64,000 nt of DNA. Source: Aequorivita vladivostokensis (GTDB lineage Bacteria; Bacteroidota; Bacteroidia; Flavobacteriales; Flavobacteriaceae). Position 1 is the stretch's first letter. Each line of letters opens with the position of its first letter. The DNA lies in the NCBI RefSeq assembly GCF_000952855.1, contig NZ_JSVU01000008.1, positions 62,001-126,000 on the forward strand. The letters run 5' to 3'. Both the position numbers and the translations under genes were made by a program. Shown here in pieces: positions 34,776 to 43,240 of the stretch. The notes beneath the pieces were generated by a model. The model was given only the letters and a program-made list of their open reading frames with translations. It did no database searches and was not told where the DNA came from.

Positions 34776-35081
34776 ATGATAAAAATCATTTTTAGTATGT
34801 TTTCAATAATAGTACTGGGTATATTAGCTCTTCAAAGCTTCCAAGAAGAACACAACATAACAGAAATAAGTAGGTTAAGTCCAAATCATCAGGATATTAC
34901 AAATTTTGAGCAGTGGTTAAACGAGAAATCCAGAGAAAGTACGCTCATAATTTTAGAAAATGGATGTCTAAGCTTCGAAGATCCACCTCTGCCTTGTGCT
35001 TGTCCTACTCCCACAGGAGGTTGCATTTATATTCAGCCCGATGCGATATGTTATAATGGAACACAACCTTTTTGTCCCTAA
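34776..35081 (+). CDS. Small secreted Cys-rich protein, 101 aa
   Basis: A hydrophobic N-terminus (MIKIIFSMFSIIVLGILALQ) resembles a signal peptide or anchor. The middle is charged. The last 40 residues hold six cysteines and four closely spaced prolines (NGCLSFEDPPLPCACP, then GGCIYIQPDAICYNGTQPFC), which suggests a compact disulfide-bonded module. I recognise no family. The gene lies between the cupin gene and its duplicated end, with a T9SS protein gene 106 bp downstream on the same strand. It could be a secreted effector, toxin-like peptide or structural protein; none is supported further. Confidence 0.65.
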   Translation: MIKIIFSMFSIIVLGILALQSFQEEHNITEISRLSPNHQDITNFEQWLNEKSRESTLIILENGCLSFEDPPLPCACPTPTGGCIYIQPDAICYNGTQPFCP

Positions 35082-35187
35082 TTTAAAAAATCGATGCTGT
35101 ACTAATCATGAACCAAAGAAGACACGCCGGTAATAAGGAATTTTAGAAATTCACATTTTCATTTTACACTTCTAAAGATTAAACCCT

Positions 35188-36045
35188 ATGAAAAAAATTA
35201 CTTTTTTATTTGTTATATATAGCATTTCTATCATTTCACCCATAACAGCTCAACGCGAAGGTTCAGAAAACGAGCTAATCCTCTCCCAGAGCACTAATCA
35301 AATATTATTGCCCACAGGAGGCTTATCCTGTGCCGGTGGAGAAAATCATTGGTTCCGGAATTACATTCTGGATGAGGAAGGCGTAAATACACCCGTAGCC
35401 TTGGTGGGTGTAGAATTTGGTGTTCAATCCATAGATGAACTTCAAGAACTTGAGATATATGCATACGAATACATGGATTTTCCCGATGGTTATGATATTA
35501 CCAATCCTCCACAACCTTTAGCGTCTGGCACTGTGAGTGTGGATCCAGAAAATATTAATCAGATAATTCGCGCAAATTTTGATGTTCCAATAGTGGTTTC
35601 TGCTCTAACATCAGTGGTAGTGAGTATAGTGCAACCGGGCACCGACGGAGCCGCTTTATATTTAGGCGTTACCGAGGAAGACACTAAAACCAATTATTGG
35701 GCATCCGAAAATTGCGGGATTACCCAACCCACTCCCGTGGCGGCACTGGGCGCTCCCAATTCACGGCATTTAATTAATTTAGTAGTTGATGATGCATTAT
35801 CCACGACAGAATTCTCAAAAGAAAATATCAAGATTTATCCCAATCCTGCAATTAATACTGTCCATTTGAACATGCCAAATGGACTAAGCATTGACAAGCT
35901 TACACTTTGTGATGTTACAGGAAAAGCCTTGAAAATTATATATAATGACGATACTGTGGACATCTCTAAATTATCTTCTGGAACGTATTTTTTAAAAATA
36001 AAACGGGATAATTTCACCATCGTTAAAAAAATAATTAAGCAATGA
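35188..36045 (+). CDS. T9SS type A sorting domain protein, 285 aa
   Basis: A signal peptide ends near ITAQ. The body (about residues 30-205) is beta-rich, with LSCAGGENHWFRNYILDEEG near residue 50 and a second Cys near 170 (WASENCGITQPTPVAAL). From about 212 the T9SS sorting domain appears (IKIYPNPAINTVHLN), ending KKIIKQ. The N-terminal domain resembles beta-sandwich modules of unknown function in secreted flavobacterial proteins. Together with the preceding Cys-rich gene it occupies a segment that interrupts an ancestral cupin/dehydratase arrangement. A T9SS-secreted location is well supported. Confidence 0.85.
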   Translation: MKKITFLFVIYSISIISPITAQREGSENELILSQSTNQILLPTGGLSCAGGENHWFRNYILDEEGVNTPVALVGVEFGVQSIDELQELEIYAYEYMDFPDGYDITNPPQPLASGTVSVDPENINQIIRANFDVPIVVSALTSVVVSIVQPGTDGAALYLGVTEEDTKTNYWASENCGITQPTPVAALGAPNSRHLINLVVDDALSTTEFSKENIKIYPNPAINTVHLNMPNGLSIDKLTLCDVTGKALKIIYNDDTVDISKLSSGTYFLKIKRDNFTIVKKIIKQ

Positions 36046-36105
36046 GGGGTATTAAATTTTCGCAAAACACCCAATACTCATAATTTAATTGATTTTAAAC
36101 AACAT

Positions 36106-36450
36106 TTAGGAATTTTTCGCAACGTCTTCCACCCGTTTTGTGGAATCTGCCTTATTGAGGCTCAACCGTACCGTACTGGTCTCCAATGCTCTTAAATCGT
36201 GGGGCACACCGCCTTCAAGCGCAACCAAATCTCCCTTTTTCAAATGGCAAATAGTTCCGTTTACGCCAAAATCGATTGCGCCTTCAAAAATTTCGACTAC
36301 TATGGGGAACGATGTTTTGTGCTCCTTCATAATCTGGCCCTCCCTAAATGTAATTCTAATTTCCTTGCAGGCCTCGGTGTCAATTAAAACTTGGATGGTC
36401 GGTTTGGTATCATTGTATTGCAGATCTTTAATAAGTGATGCTGTTTTCAT
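36106..36450 (-). CDS. Small single-domain cupin protein, 114 aa
   Basis: The conserved barrel is visible: ITFREGQIMKEHKTSFPIVV near residue 32 and VALEGGVPHDLRALE near residue 83, with EIFEG between. The His in EHK and VPH could bind a metal, though the first motif has fewer His than classic cupins. Such small cupins often have unknown or regulatory roles. A second copy of its 3' end is found at 34476-34565 beside a D-serine dehydratase remnant. An ancestral cupin-dehydratase neighbourhood is therefore likely, with the intact cupin displaced by an insertion. Confidence 0.88.
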   Translation of the reverse strand: MKTASLIKDLQYNDTKPTIQVLIDTEACKEIRITFREGQIMKEHKTSFPIVVEIFEGAIDFGVNGTICHLKKGDLVALEGGVPHDLRALETSTVRLSLNKADSTKRVEDVAKNS

Positions 36451-36592
36451 AGTTATATTTTTAAATTTTCCTTTTTTTAAATTTCTTCAAAATTAAGCAT
36501 AGCAAAAATCGAAACCTATGACCGAGCGCATACTTTAACGAAAATGATTGGACCGGCTATTTTTCTAAATAATGCACACAAAATTAAAAACG

Positions 36593-36626
36593 AAAACACC
36601 GAATGAAATTAATCATCCGGTGTTTC
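36593..36626 (-). terminator. Possible terminator after the 63-aa gene
   Basis: AAACACCG and CCGGTGTTT can pair around a short AT-rich loop, with a short T run on the minus strand. It lies 55 bp beyond the stop of the minus-strand gene at 36681-36872. Confidence 0.5.
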
Positions 36627-36680
36627 TACTTGTATAAAGATTGGTTCAATCCTTAATACTATACTTTAAATTTTAAATAT

Positions 36681-36872
36681 CTATGCGCTAATCCTGCAAT
36701 CTTCGCAGTCCTTCACCTCGCCATAATAGGTTTCGCGGTATTTGTGAAGGGTTTTAAATGGCACTTTCAAAAAGGTTTTTTTGATGTAGATCACACTGGT
36801 GGTGAACATTCCCATCTTTTCTGTAAATCGTTTTTCTGTTTTTGTTTGTCGTTTCACTGAAACTAACTTCAT
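36681..36872 (-). CDS. Small conserved-looking protein, 63 aa
   Basis: The protein begins MKLVSVKRQTKTEKRFTEKM and ends in YYGEVKDCEDCRISA. It is basic (many Lys/Arg), without signal peptide or membrane segment. The CEDC motif near the end could bind a metal or form a disulfide. It stands alone on the minus strand with a terminator-like hairpin behind it, which supports a real gene. I do not recognise its family. Confidence 0.6.
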   Translation of the reverse strand: MKLVSVKRQTKTEKRFTEKMGMFTTSVIYIKKTFLKVPFKTLHKYRETYYGEVKDCEDCRISA

Positions 36873-37090
36873 AACTTTTGTTTATCGGGTTTGGGCAAAG
36901 AAACAAAGGCTTGGGGCCAATTCCAAAGAAATAGCGTTAAAGCTGGGTTAAACCTGGATAGGGTATCAATTTAGCATACTGAAAGTGATACATTACTACG
37001 CTTAGCCCGTATGAAGAATATTTTCGAATAAATGCCCCCATATTCCAGGGGGCATTCCGACCGTTTTCACGGCCCCACAAGCTTATGGGA

Positions 37091-38560
37091 TCATTGTTTG
37101 ATAATCCTTAGAATTTTTGATCCCTCAATGCCAGTGCTTACCCTCACTATATAAACACCGGCGGCGCCAGTGATTTCTTGAGTTATTGAATTAGTAAAGT
37201 AATATTGTTTTTCTGAAATTATCTCCCTAAGTATGTTATATACCGTTATATTAACTTCGGGATATGTTTTTCCCAATTTTATGATGAAACTGCCCCGGGT
37301 TGGGTTAGGGTAGGATTCAAAGATTAAATCCTCCGGAACCTCATTGCCCAGAACCTCGTCGTTCCTAAAGATACGAGCGCGTTCGGGCAACCCATAATTT
37401 CCGTACAAATAGGTAGGCGAACCTACAGTAATTATGTTTCCAGCGCCATTTAAACTAACGGAATAACCACAATATTCCAATGAGGATTCTCCCACAATGG
37501 TATTGCCCACTTGCGACCAATCTGTACCGTTGTACATATATATACGTGCCTCGCCCAAACCGCTATTTGCACCTGGCCCTCCCAAAGCCACCACTTGGTT
37601 GTTATTGCTTAGGGCAGCGGAAAAGCCTATGCCCGAACCCAATGGGCCTTCTATTAAAGCTCCCTGCATAATCCAAGATGAGCCGTTCCACATAAATACC
37701 TGTGCGCCCCCATTGCCATTGATACCGGCACCCGAAACCACTACCATGTTGCCATTCATTCCGAGGGTAACGTCGTCGTAATCATAAGTGTTGAATAGAT
37801 TGCCCTTTGGCGCCCAGTCTGACCCGTTCCAAGTATAAACTTGAATAGCTTTGCCAAAATTCGTGGCAATGGTATTGGCATCATCGCTTAGGTCCAAAAC
37901 GTCGCCTGCTATATCGTCTTCCAAGCCGTTTATTGCGCTGCCGCGCTGCTGCCAGGAATTGCCAGTTAGGGTGTAAATTCTAACCTGGCCGGAATCGTTG
38001 CCGTTTGTGGAATTCCCAATATCGCCCAGGGCCAACGCGTCTCCACTTGGGCTTAGTTTTACAGAACCTTCATAGAGGGTAATGGAATTCCAAAGCAAGG
38101 TGTTGCCCAATTGTTCCCAATCACTACCATTATATTCATAGATCTTTACCTCGGCATCTTCCCCTTGTGCTCCACCAGAGGCGCAAATGGCAATTCTATT
38201 GCCGTCGGCGCTTAGGCAAATTTCAATACCGAAACCCCGATCCGTGGTGGTCCCGGTAAGTGGATACCCCTTTAGGGTCCAATCTGTTCCATTGTATCTA
38301 AAGACTCGAACGCTTCCTGCCCAATAGCTATTGGAATCAACACTAAAGGGTGAGCCAACTGCCACTGTAAGACCGTCCTGGCTTGTGCTTACGCTCGCCC
38401 CGCATTTTTCGTCAGGCTCTTGTCCCAGGATATCACCTCCCAATTGCATCCAGTTTTGGGCGATCAAGGGTGTAGTGCTAATTAGTATAAAAAAAACAAT
38501 ACACGTTTTTAAGGTATGATTGTTTAAAAATTTATTGGCGAGTATTTTTTTTGTTTTCAT
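37091..38560 (-). CDS. T9SS-sorted beta-propeller protein, 489 aa
   Basis: I choose the ATG at 38560 (MKTKKILANKFLNNHTLKTC), which gives a signal peptide ending TPLIAQ. The body has about seven repeats of the form 'V.G....SG.V.V[FY].[YW]NGTDW....', such as SVRVFRYNGTDWTLKG and QVRIYTLTGNSWQQRG, and probably folds as a propeller of FG-GAP/WD40-like type. A T9SS sorting domain begins near residue 415 (LIFESYPNPTRGSFIIKLGK) and ends KILRIIKQ. The protein should be exported and surface-associated. Ligand unknown. Confidence 0.88.
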   Translation of the reverse strand: MKTKKILANKFLNNHTLKTCIVFFILISTTPLIAQNWMQLGGDILGQEPDEKCGASVSTSQDGLTVAVGSPFSVDSNSYWAGSVRVFRYNGTDWTLKGYPLTGTTTDRGFGIEICLSADGNRIAICASGGAQGEDAEVKIYEYNGSDWEQLGNTLLWNSITLYEGSVKLSPSGDALALGDIGNSTNGNDSGQVRIYTLTGNSWQQRGSAINGLEDDIAGDVLDLSDDANTIATNFGKAIQVYTWNGSDWAPKGNLFNTYDYDDVTLGMNGNMVVVSGAGINGNGGAQVFMWNGSSWIMQGALIEGPLGSGIGFSAALSNNNQVVALGGPGANSGLGEARIYMYNGTDWSQVGNTIVGESSLEYCGYSVSLNGAGNIITVGSPTYLYGNYGLPERARIFRNDEVLGNEVPEDLIFESYPNPTRGSFIIKLGKTYPEVNITVYNILREIISEKQYYFTNSITQEITGAAGVYIVRVSTGIEGSKILRIIKQ

Positions 38561-38698
38561 TATGGCTGTTTTTAACTGGTTTATGAAAAATATTATTAAG
38601 CAAAAGCCAACTTTATGCAATGCGGGTAGGTTGAGTGCTACCTATATATCGAATCTGGGTTTACATTGTCATCATTTCCATTACAATTTATTTTGCAT

Positions 38699-38706
38699 TA
38701 CATTTG
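38699..38706 (+). promoter_or_regulatory. Predicted -7 promoter box of mvaD
   Basis: TACATTTG matches TAnnTTTG and lies 13 bp upstream of the chosen ATG at 38720. It falls inside the longer open frame, which argues for the downstream start. Confidence 0.45.
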
Positions 38707-38719
38707 CTTCCTATCCCTG

Positions 38720-39802
38720 ATGTATATGCCGCAGCACAAATTTATTGTTTGCAATTACCAACATTCTCTTACTTCCGGAATAGTTAGCTGGCAGGCTCCA
38801 AGTAATATTGCCTTAGTAAAATATTGGGGGAAATATGGCGAGCAAATGCCCATGAACGCTTCGGTAAGTTTTACATTGAAGCACTGCAACACCAAAACTT
38901 CGGTCTCATTTGAAAATAAGCAATCTGAAGGATTTGAATTTGAAGTCTTTCTCGATGGAAAAAGGGAAGAAGGCTTTGAACCGAAAATCAATAAATTCTT
39001 TGAAAGAGTGGAAGTGTATTTGCCATTTTTAAAGGATTTCAAATTTAAAATTGAAACCTCCAACAGTTTTCCGCATAGTAGCGGCATAGCTTCTTCCGCC
39101 AGCGGAATGAGTGCCCTATCACTTTGTTTAATGGAAATGGAACAGCGCATGCAACCGTCAATTACCGATGATTATTTCAAGGAAAAAGCTTCCTTTTTAG
39201 CGCGGCTTGGCTCGGGCAGCGCCTGCCGCAGTGTGGAAGGTCCGCTGATAGTCTGGGGAGAGCATCCAGAAATTGACGGCAGCAGTAATCTTTTTGGCAC
39301 AAAATACCCTTTTGATATTCACGAAAATTTCAGAAACTATCAAGACACCATTTTATTGGTTGACAAAGGTGAAAAGCAAGTGAGCAGCACACTTGGCCAC
39401 GATTTGATGGTGGACCACCCTTTTGCTGCGGAGCGATTTCGGCAGGCAAAAGATAATCTTTCAAAGTTGATTCCCGTTTTTAAAAATGGCGACCTTCCTC
39501 AATTCATTAAAATTGTTGAAAGCGAAGCCCTGTCCCTGCACGCTATGATGATGACCTCCCTGCCCTATTTCATCCTCATGAAACCGAATACCTTGGAAAT
39601 TATCAACCACATCTGGAAGTTCCGTGAAAAAACCGACAGCAAGCTTTGCTTTACACTTGATGCGGGTGCTAATGTACACGTGCTCTATCCCGAAAGTGAA
39701 AAAGAAAGTGTTTTAAAATTCATAGCAAATGAACTTTCGCAGTATTGCAAAAATGGGGAGTTTATTGAAGATGAGATTGGCTTTGGCGCTGTGCGGATCT
39801 GA
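38720..39802 (+). CDS. mvaD: Diphosphomevalonate decarboxylase
   Basis: MvaD makes isopentenyl diphosphate from mevalonate diphosphate in the mevalonate pathway. The family start motif WQAPSNIALVKYWGKYGEQM near residue 24 and the GHMP phosphate loop PHSSGIASSASGMSALSLCL near residue 115 are intact. FTLDAGANVHVLYPESEK is near residue 310. The start at ATG 38720 (MYMPQHKF) or 38726 is preferred over upstream codons because it fits homologues and lies just after a promoter box. Length is about 360 residues. Mevalonate kinase is encoded 4.8 kb away in the same direction, with a CHAT protein and a lipoprotein gene between on the other strand. Confidence 0.94.
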   Translation: MYMPQHKFIVCNYQHSLTSGIVSWQAPSNIALVKYWGKYGEQMPMNASVSFTLKHCNTKTSVSFENKQSEGFEFEVFLDGKREEGFEPKINKFFERVEVYLPFLKDFKFKIETSNSFPHSSGIASSASGMSALSLCLMEMEQRMQPSITDDYFKEKASFLARLGSGSACRSVEGPLIVWGEHPEIDGSSNLFGTKYPFDIHENFRNYQDTILLVDKGEKQVSSTLGHDLMVDHPFAAERFRQAKDNLSKLIPVFKNGDLPQFIKIVESEALSLHAMMMTSLPYFILMKPNTLEIINHIWKFREKTDSKLCFTLDAGANVHVLYPESEKESVLKFIANELSQYCKNGEFIEDEIGFGAVRI

Positions 39803-39868
39803 AATTCAAGATAAAGGTTTTATTCGACGATAGAAATAGGCTTTTTCTTTAACAAAAAGGAAGGATTT

Positions 39869-42800
39869 TTAAGTTTTTGTCGATCGTTCAAAAGTAGAGT
39901 TTCGGGTGAAATAGATTAAAAACAACAAAACCATTAAAGTAGCGCCCGCCAATAAATACCACCACCAAGCTACATCTTTGCTTAAATCTATAGAGGCGGT
40001 ATCGCCTATTAGAACAAGGCCTGCCCAATATTGTGGAGAGGCGGTGCGGCCTTCGGCGGTTTTAATATAACTTAACTTGGCTTCACGCAAAGCCTCATCC
40101 TTTGGCATTCCTTGCGAAAGATTATCATAAAACAACGTAACGATTTTTGCGCTGGATTCTTCATCAATCTCCCAAAGACTTGTCAAAATGCTTTCACTTC
40201 CCGCATAATTAAAGGCGTGGGCCAAAGATATCATCCCTTCGCCGGCTTGATAGGTTGGTTTTCCAGTCTCGCAGGCGGTGAGAATGGCGAGATTGGAAGA
40301 TAGATCTATATTGTAAATTTCATAGGAATAAAGTGAGTTTTCATCATAATTCTCTTTGCCGGTGGTCTTTTTCGCAAAAATAAGTCGGCTGAGCTCCGGG
40401 CTTAGGTTATTGCTCTCGGCATGGGTGCCAATATGAATTATTTTATGCTCCTTCGCGCGGTTTATGAATAATTCTTTGCTAGCCTTTTCATTTATAAAAT
40501 AATCGCCATCAAAAATTTTAGAATACTGTTTTACCAAATCCTCGCTAAACGGTTGTGGCAGCAATGTTAAATAGGTTTTGTCCAGCTTTACGGAATCTTT
40601 AATAGCCAGTTTGTATTCCTCTTTCATCTTTGTGTTGAAACCGGGTGCAAAGGCGATAAATTCAGAGGAATAATCTGCGACTTTCCCTTTGTCTTTATAA
40701 AGCAATAGGCTGAAATTATAAGAAATATCATAATTGGCCAATAAACTATTGGTTGCCATTTCCTGAAAATTCTTTATGGGCTTGGGCGTGAGCGTCTCAA
40801 AACTTAAATTGAAAAGTTCTCTGTCCGGCACAATGACAACCTTGGGTGTAAGTATGTACTTTTCCAAGGGAAACCAAAGGGCCCTGTATAATTCATAAAG
40901 TAGCGGTCTCGTTTTTTCGACCGAAAATTCATCATTCTTTAACTTTGGGATGTGGTTTTTAACCGAACTATAATTTAATCGCAGCATCTTTTTTAAGGAA
41001 GCGGAAACTACAAAGGCATACAATTGGTCGTCAATAAAAATATAGCGTACCACAGTGGTGTTGCCAGGGATTTTCTGTTGAAGATCATTCACTGATTCTT
41101 CCAAAGTGGCATAGCGCATTTTATAATACTTGGGAAAATGTTGCTTCAGCGAATCCAAGAAGTCCTCCCAGTTTTCGGATGCCTCAAAAAATGAGGAGAG
41201 ACTACTGTTTTCAGAATCGTTTAAGGAGGATTTCATTTTATCTTTCAAGGTTTTTTCCCGTTCCAATACCTGGGCGGGGATGTGTTGAAACTGAACATTG
41301 TCCCGCAGATTGAGCCGTGAGCGAATACGGCTGTAGATACTGGATTCGTGAAGAGCAATGAGCTTATCTAAATACAATGGATCTTTGGTGATTTCGAAAA
41401 GTTCCAGCCGGAGTTTTTCGGCAAAACTTAATAGCTCTTCGTTTTCGGTTATTAGTAGGGTGAGGTCCTCATGATTGGTAATTATTTTTTTACGTTGGTC
41501 CAGAATAGAAATTCCTTCTTCTATTTGTTGCAAAAGTTCTTTTAAGAAAAATGGATTCTTACTTTCCGCCATATAGTATTTCGAACTCGCGTTTATCAAT
41601 AAAGCTTGTGGTTTCCTATATTGACTGAGGATGGAATCTGTGGTGCTTATCTTCCGGCTTTCGCCTAGAATATTAAAACGTAGGGCTTCATTACTGTATT
41701 TTTCGGCCTCCGGATAATTCTTTAAAAGGAAATGCACCTGTGCAAGATTTATGGTGTGGTAAAATTCCTGCAAGGTGTTTTTAAAGTCTCCGTTATGGGT
41801 AAAATTATAGGTTTCATTGGCCAAAGCCAGCGCTTTTTCCCTTTTACCGTTTTTAGCTGCGAAAAGGGAATATTCCAAAATATTATCCAAAAAATCCTTG
41901 GTATAAGTAGTGCCCATCGTTTTTTGGTACACTATTCTGGCCTTTTCATAATAAATCGCGGCGTTCTCAATATCGTCCATGTGCTCATAGATGGTTGCGC
42001 GGGTGGAAAGGGCCGCAGCCTCCCAATAGAGATCTGCGCTGGCGCTGCTTTTTAGTAGCTGCAATGCGGTGTCGGCATTTTTGGCGGCACCTTCAAAATC
42101 ACGGCTGGCTGTTTTTGCCTCTGCAAGAATAATGTTTGAAATAATAATATTGATATCGTTGGGCTCAAAAAGCTTCTTTTTTTGTTGAAAGGAATATTCA
42201 ATGAGTTCCTGCGCACGAGAATGTTCTCCCAGCGTATTGTAAAACGTAGCCATATTATCTATTACTACGCATTGGTGACTTTTGGCTTTGTAGGTGCGGG
42301 CTTCGTCGGTAGCGCGGTTTATATATTCCTGAAATCCCGCGATCGATTCTTCTGAAATGGCAATGGCCTCTTGGTTCTTTCCCAAGGCATTCCACAGAAC
42401 GGCGAGGTTCATCTTGATCAATGCAGGCCGATAGTATCGGTTCATTATATCGGTCTCGTCAGTTTTTTCTAAAACCTTGATGGCTTCCTGAAAGTAATAT
42501 TTGGTGCTATCCAGTTTTGCTTCCTGCCACATCATCCCTCCCAAGGCATTATAAACTTGGTTATAGAAAACATAGTCTGGTTGCCCGCTTTTTATCAACA
42601 TTTTCAGCGCTTTGAGGTAATGGGATTTTGCCAAGGGAAAATCACCCAATTTTGATGCATAATATCCCTGACGGTACTCTAGACCTGCAAGGTCAATATT
42701 GTTGGGTTCTGGGTTTTTTTGGGCGAATGGGATTGCCGATTTAAGGAGATTATATGCTTCCTGATGCTTTCCAGCATCGTCGTATATCCACCCCAATTCG

Positions 42801-43135
42801 GTTATTGCCTCTACTACAAAGTGTGGGTTGGCGTATTTTTTTATCTCTTTCGTAAGATTTTCAGCTTTTTTCACGGCAAGATTCTTATTGCCGTTATTCA
42901 ACTTAAAACTTCCTTCAAACTGAATATAAGCATACAGGCTATCGTAGTTCTTTGCCGTTTTATAGAAATTGATGTTTTTGGCTATATGGCCCCGTGCCTG
43001 TGCTAAGGAATCCTGTTCAATAAGGGTTTGTATTTCCTTTACGCCAACATTCTTTTCTTGTGAAAATACCACTGAAAACGTAAAAAGAAATAACAATTGA
43101 GTAACAAAAGAGAATCTCCGGATTTTAAATGCCAT
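39869..43135 (-). CDS. Membrane-anchored TPR-CHAT domain protein, 1088 aa
   Basis: A signal peptide or anchor (AFKIRRFSFVTQLLFLFTFS, ending VVFSQ) starts the protein at ATG 43135. Residues about 90-470 are TPR-type helical repeats (PLAKSHYLKALKMLIKSGQP; ENAAIYYEKARIVYQKTMG). The C-terminal CHAT protease domain has the expected dyad: His in KIIHIGTHAESN near residue 905 and Cys in LAILTACETGKPT near 955. GSESILTSLWEIDEES follows. A single membrane segment near the end (WWWYLLAGATLMVLLFLIYF) suggests the bulk lies in the periplasm or is exposed. CHAT proteases cut partner proteins; the partner here is unknown. Neighbours (mevalonate genes) look unrelated. Confidence 0.93.
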   Translation of the reverse strand: MAFKIRRFSFVTQLLFLFTFSVVFSQEKNVGVKEIQTLIEQDSLAQARGHIAKNINFYKTAKNYDSLYAYIQFEGSFKLNNGNKNLAVKKAENLTKEIKKYANPHFVVEAITELGWIYDDAGKHQEAYNLLKSAIPFAQKNPEPNNIDLAGLEYRQGYYASKLGDFPLAKSHYLKALKMLIKSGQPDYVFYNQVYNALGGMMWQEAKLDSTKYYFQEAIKVLEKTDETDIMNRYYRPALIKMNLAVLWNALGKNQEAIAISEESIAGFQEYINRATDEARTYKAKSHQCVVIDNMATFYNTLGEHSRAQELIEYSFQQKKKLFEPNDINIIISNIILAEAKTASRDFEGAAKNADTALQLLKSSASADLYWEAAALSTRATIYEHMDDIENAAIYYEKARIVYQKTMGTTYTKDFLDNILEYSLFAAKNGKREKALALANETYNFTHNGDFKNTLQEFYHTINLAQVHFLLKNYPEAEKYSNEALRFNILGESRKISTTDSILSQYRKPQALLINASSKYYMAESKNPFFLKELLQQIEEGISILDQRKKIITNHEDLTLLITENEELLSFAEKLRLELFEITKDPLYLDKLIALHESSIYSRIRSRLNLRDNVQFQHIPAQVLEREKTLKDKMKSSLNDSENSSLSSFFEASENWEDFLDSLKQHFPKYYKMRYATLEESVNDLQQKIPGNTTVVRYIFIDDQLYAFVVSASLKKMLRLNYSSVKNHIPKLKNDEFSVEKTRPLLYELYRALWFPLEKYILTPKVVIVPDRELFNLSFETLTPKPIKNFQEMATNSLLANYDISYNFSLLLYKDKGKVADYSSEFIAFAPGFNTKMKEEYKLAIKDSVKLDKTYLTLLPQPFSEDLVKQYSKIFDGDYFINEKASKELFINRAKEHKIIHIGTHAESNNLSPELSRLIFAKKTTGKENYDENSLYSYEIYNIDLSSNLAILTACETGKPTYQAGEGMISLAHAFNYAGSESILTSLWEIDEESSAKIVTLFYDNLSQGMPKDEALREAKLSYIKTAEGRTASPQYWAGLVLIGDTASIDLSKDVAWWWYLLAGATLMVLLFLIYFTRNSTFERSTKT

Positions 43136-43240
43136 AATGGAATAATACTTCAAAAAAACAGAACGAGTCCGGGGATAGATAAAGAAAGATACAATTTATT
43201 TTCTGTAGAATTGTGGTGCAGTCGAATTTTTCGGTGAAAT

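Noticed and set aside
39869-43135. CHAT-based defence (Craspase-like) system
   Set aside because: No cas or gRAMP partner exists in the window, and the protein has a signal peptide and membrane helix.
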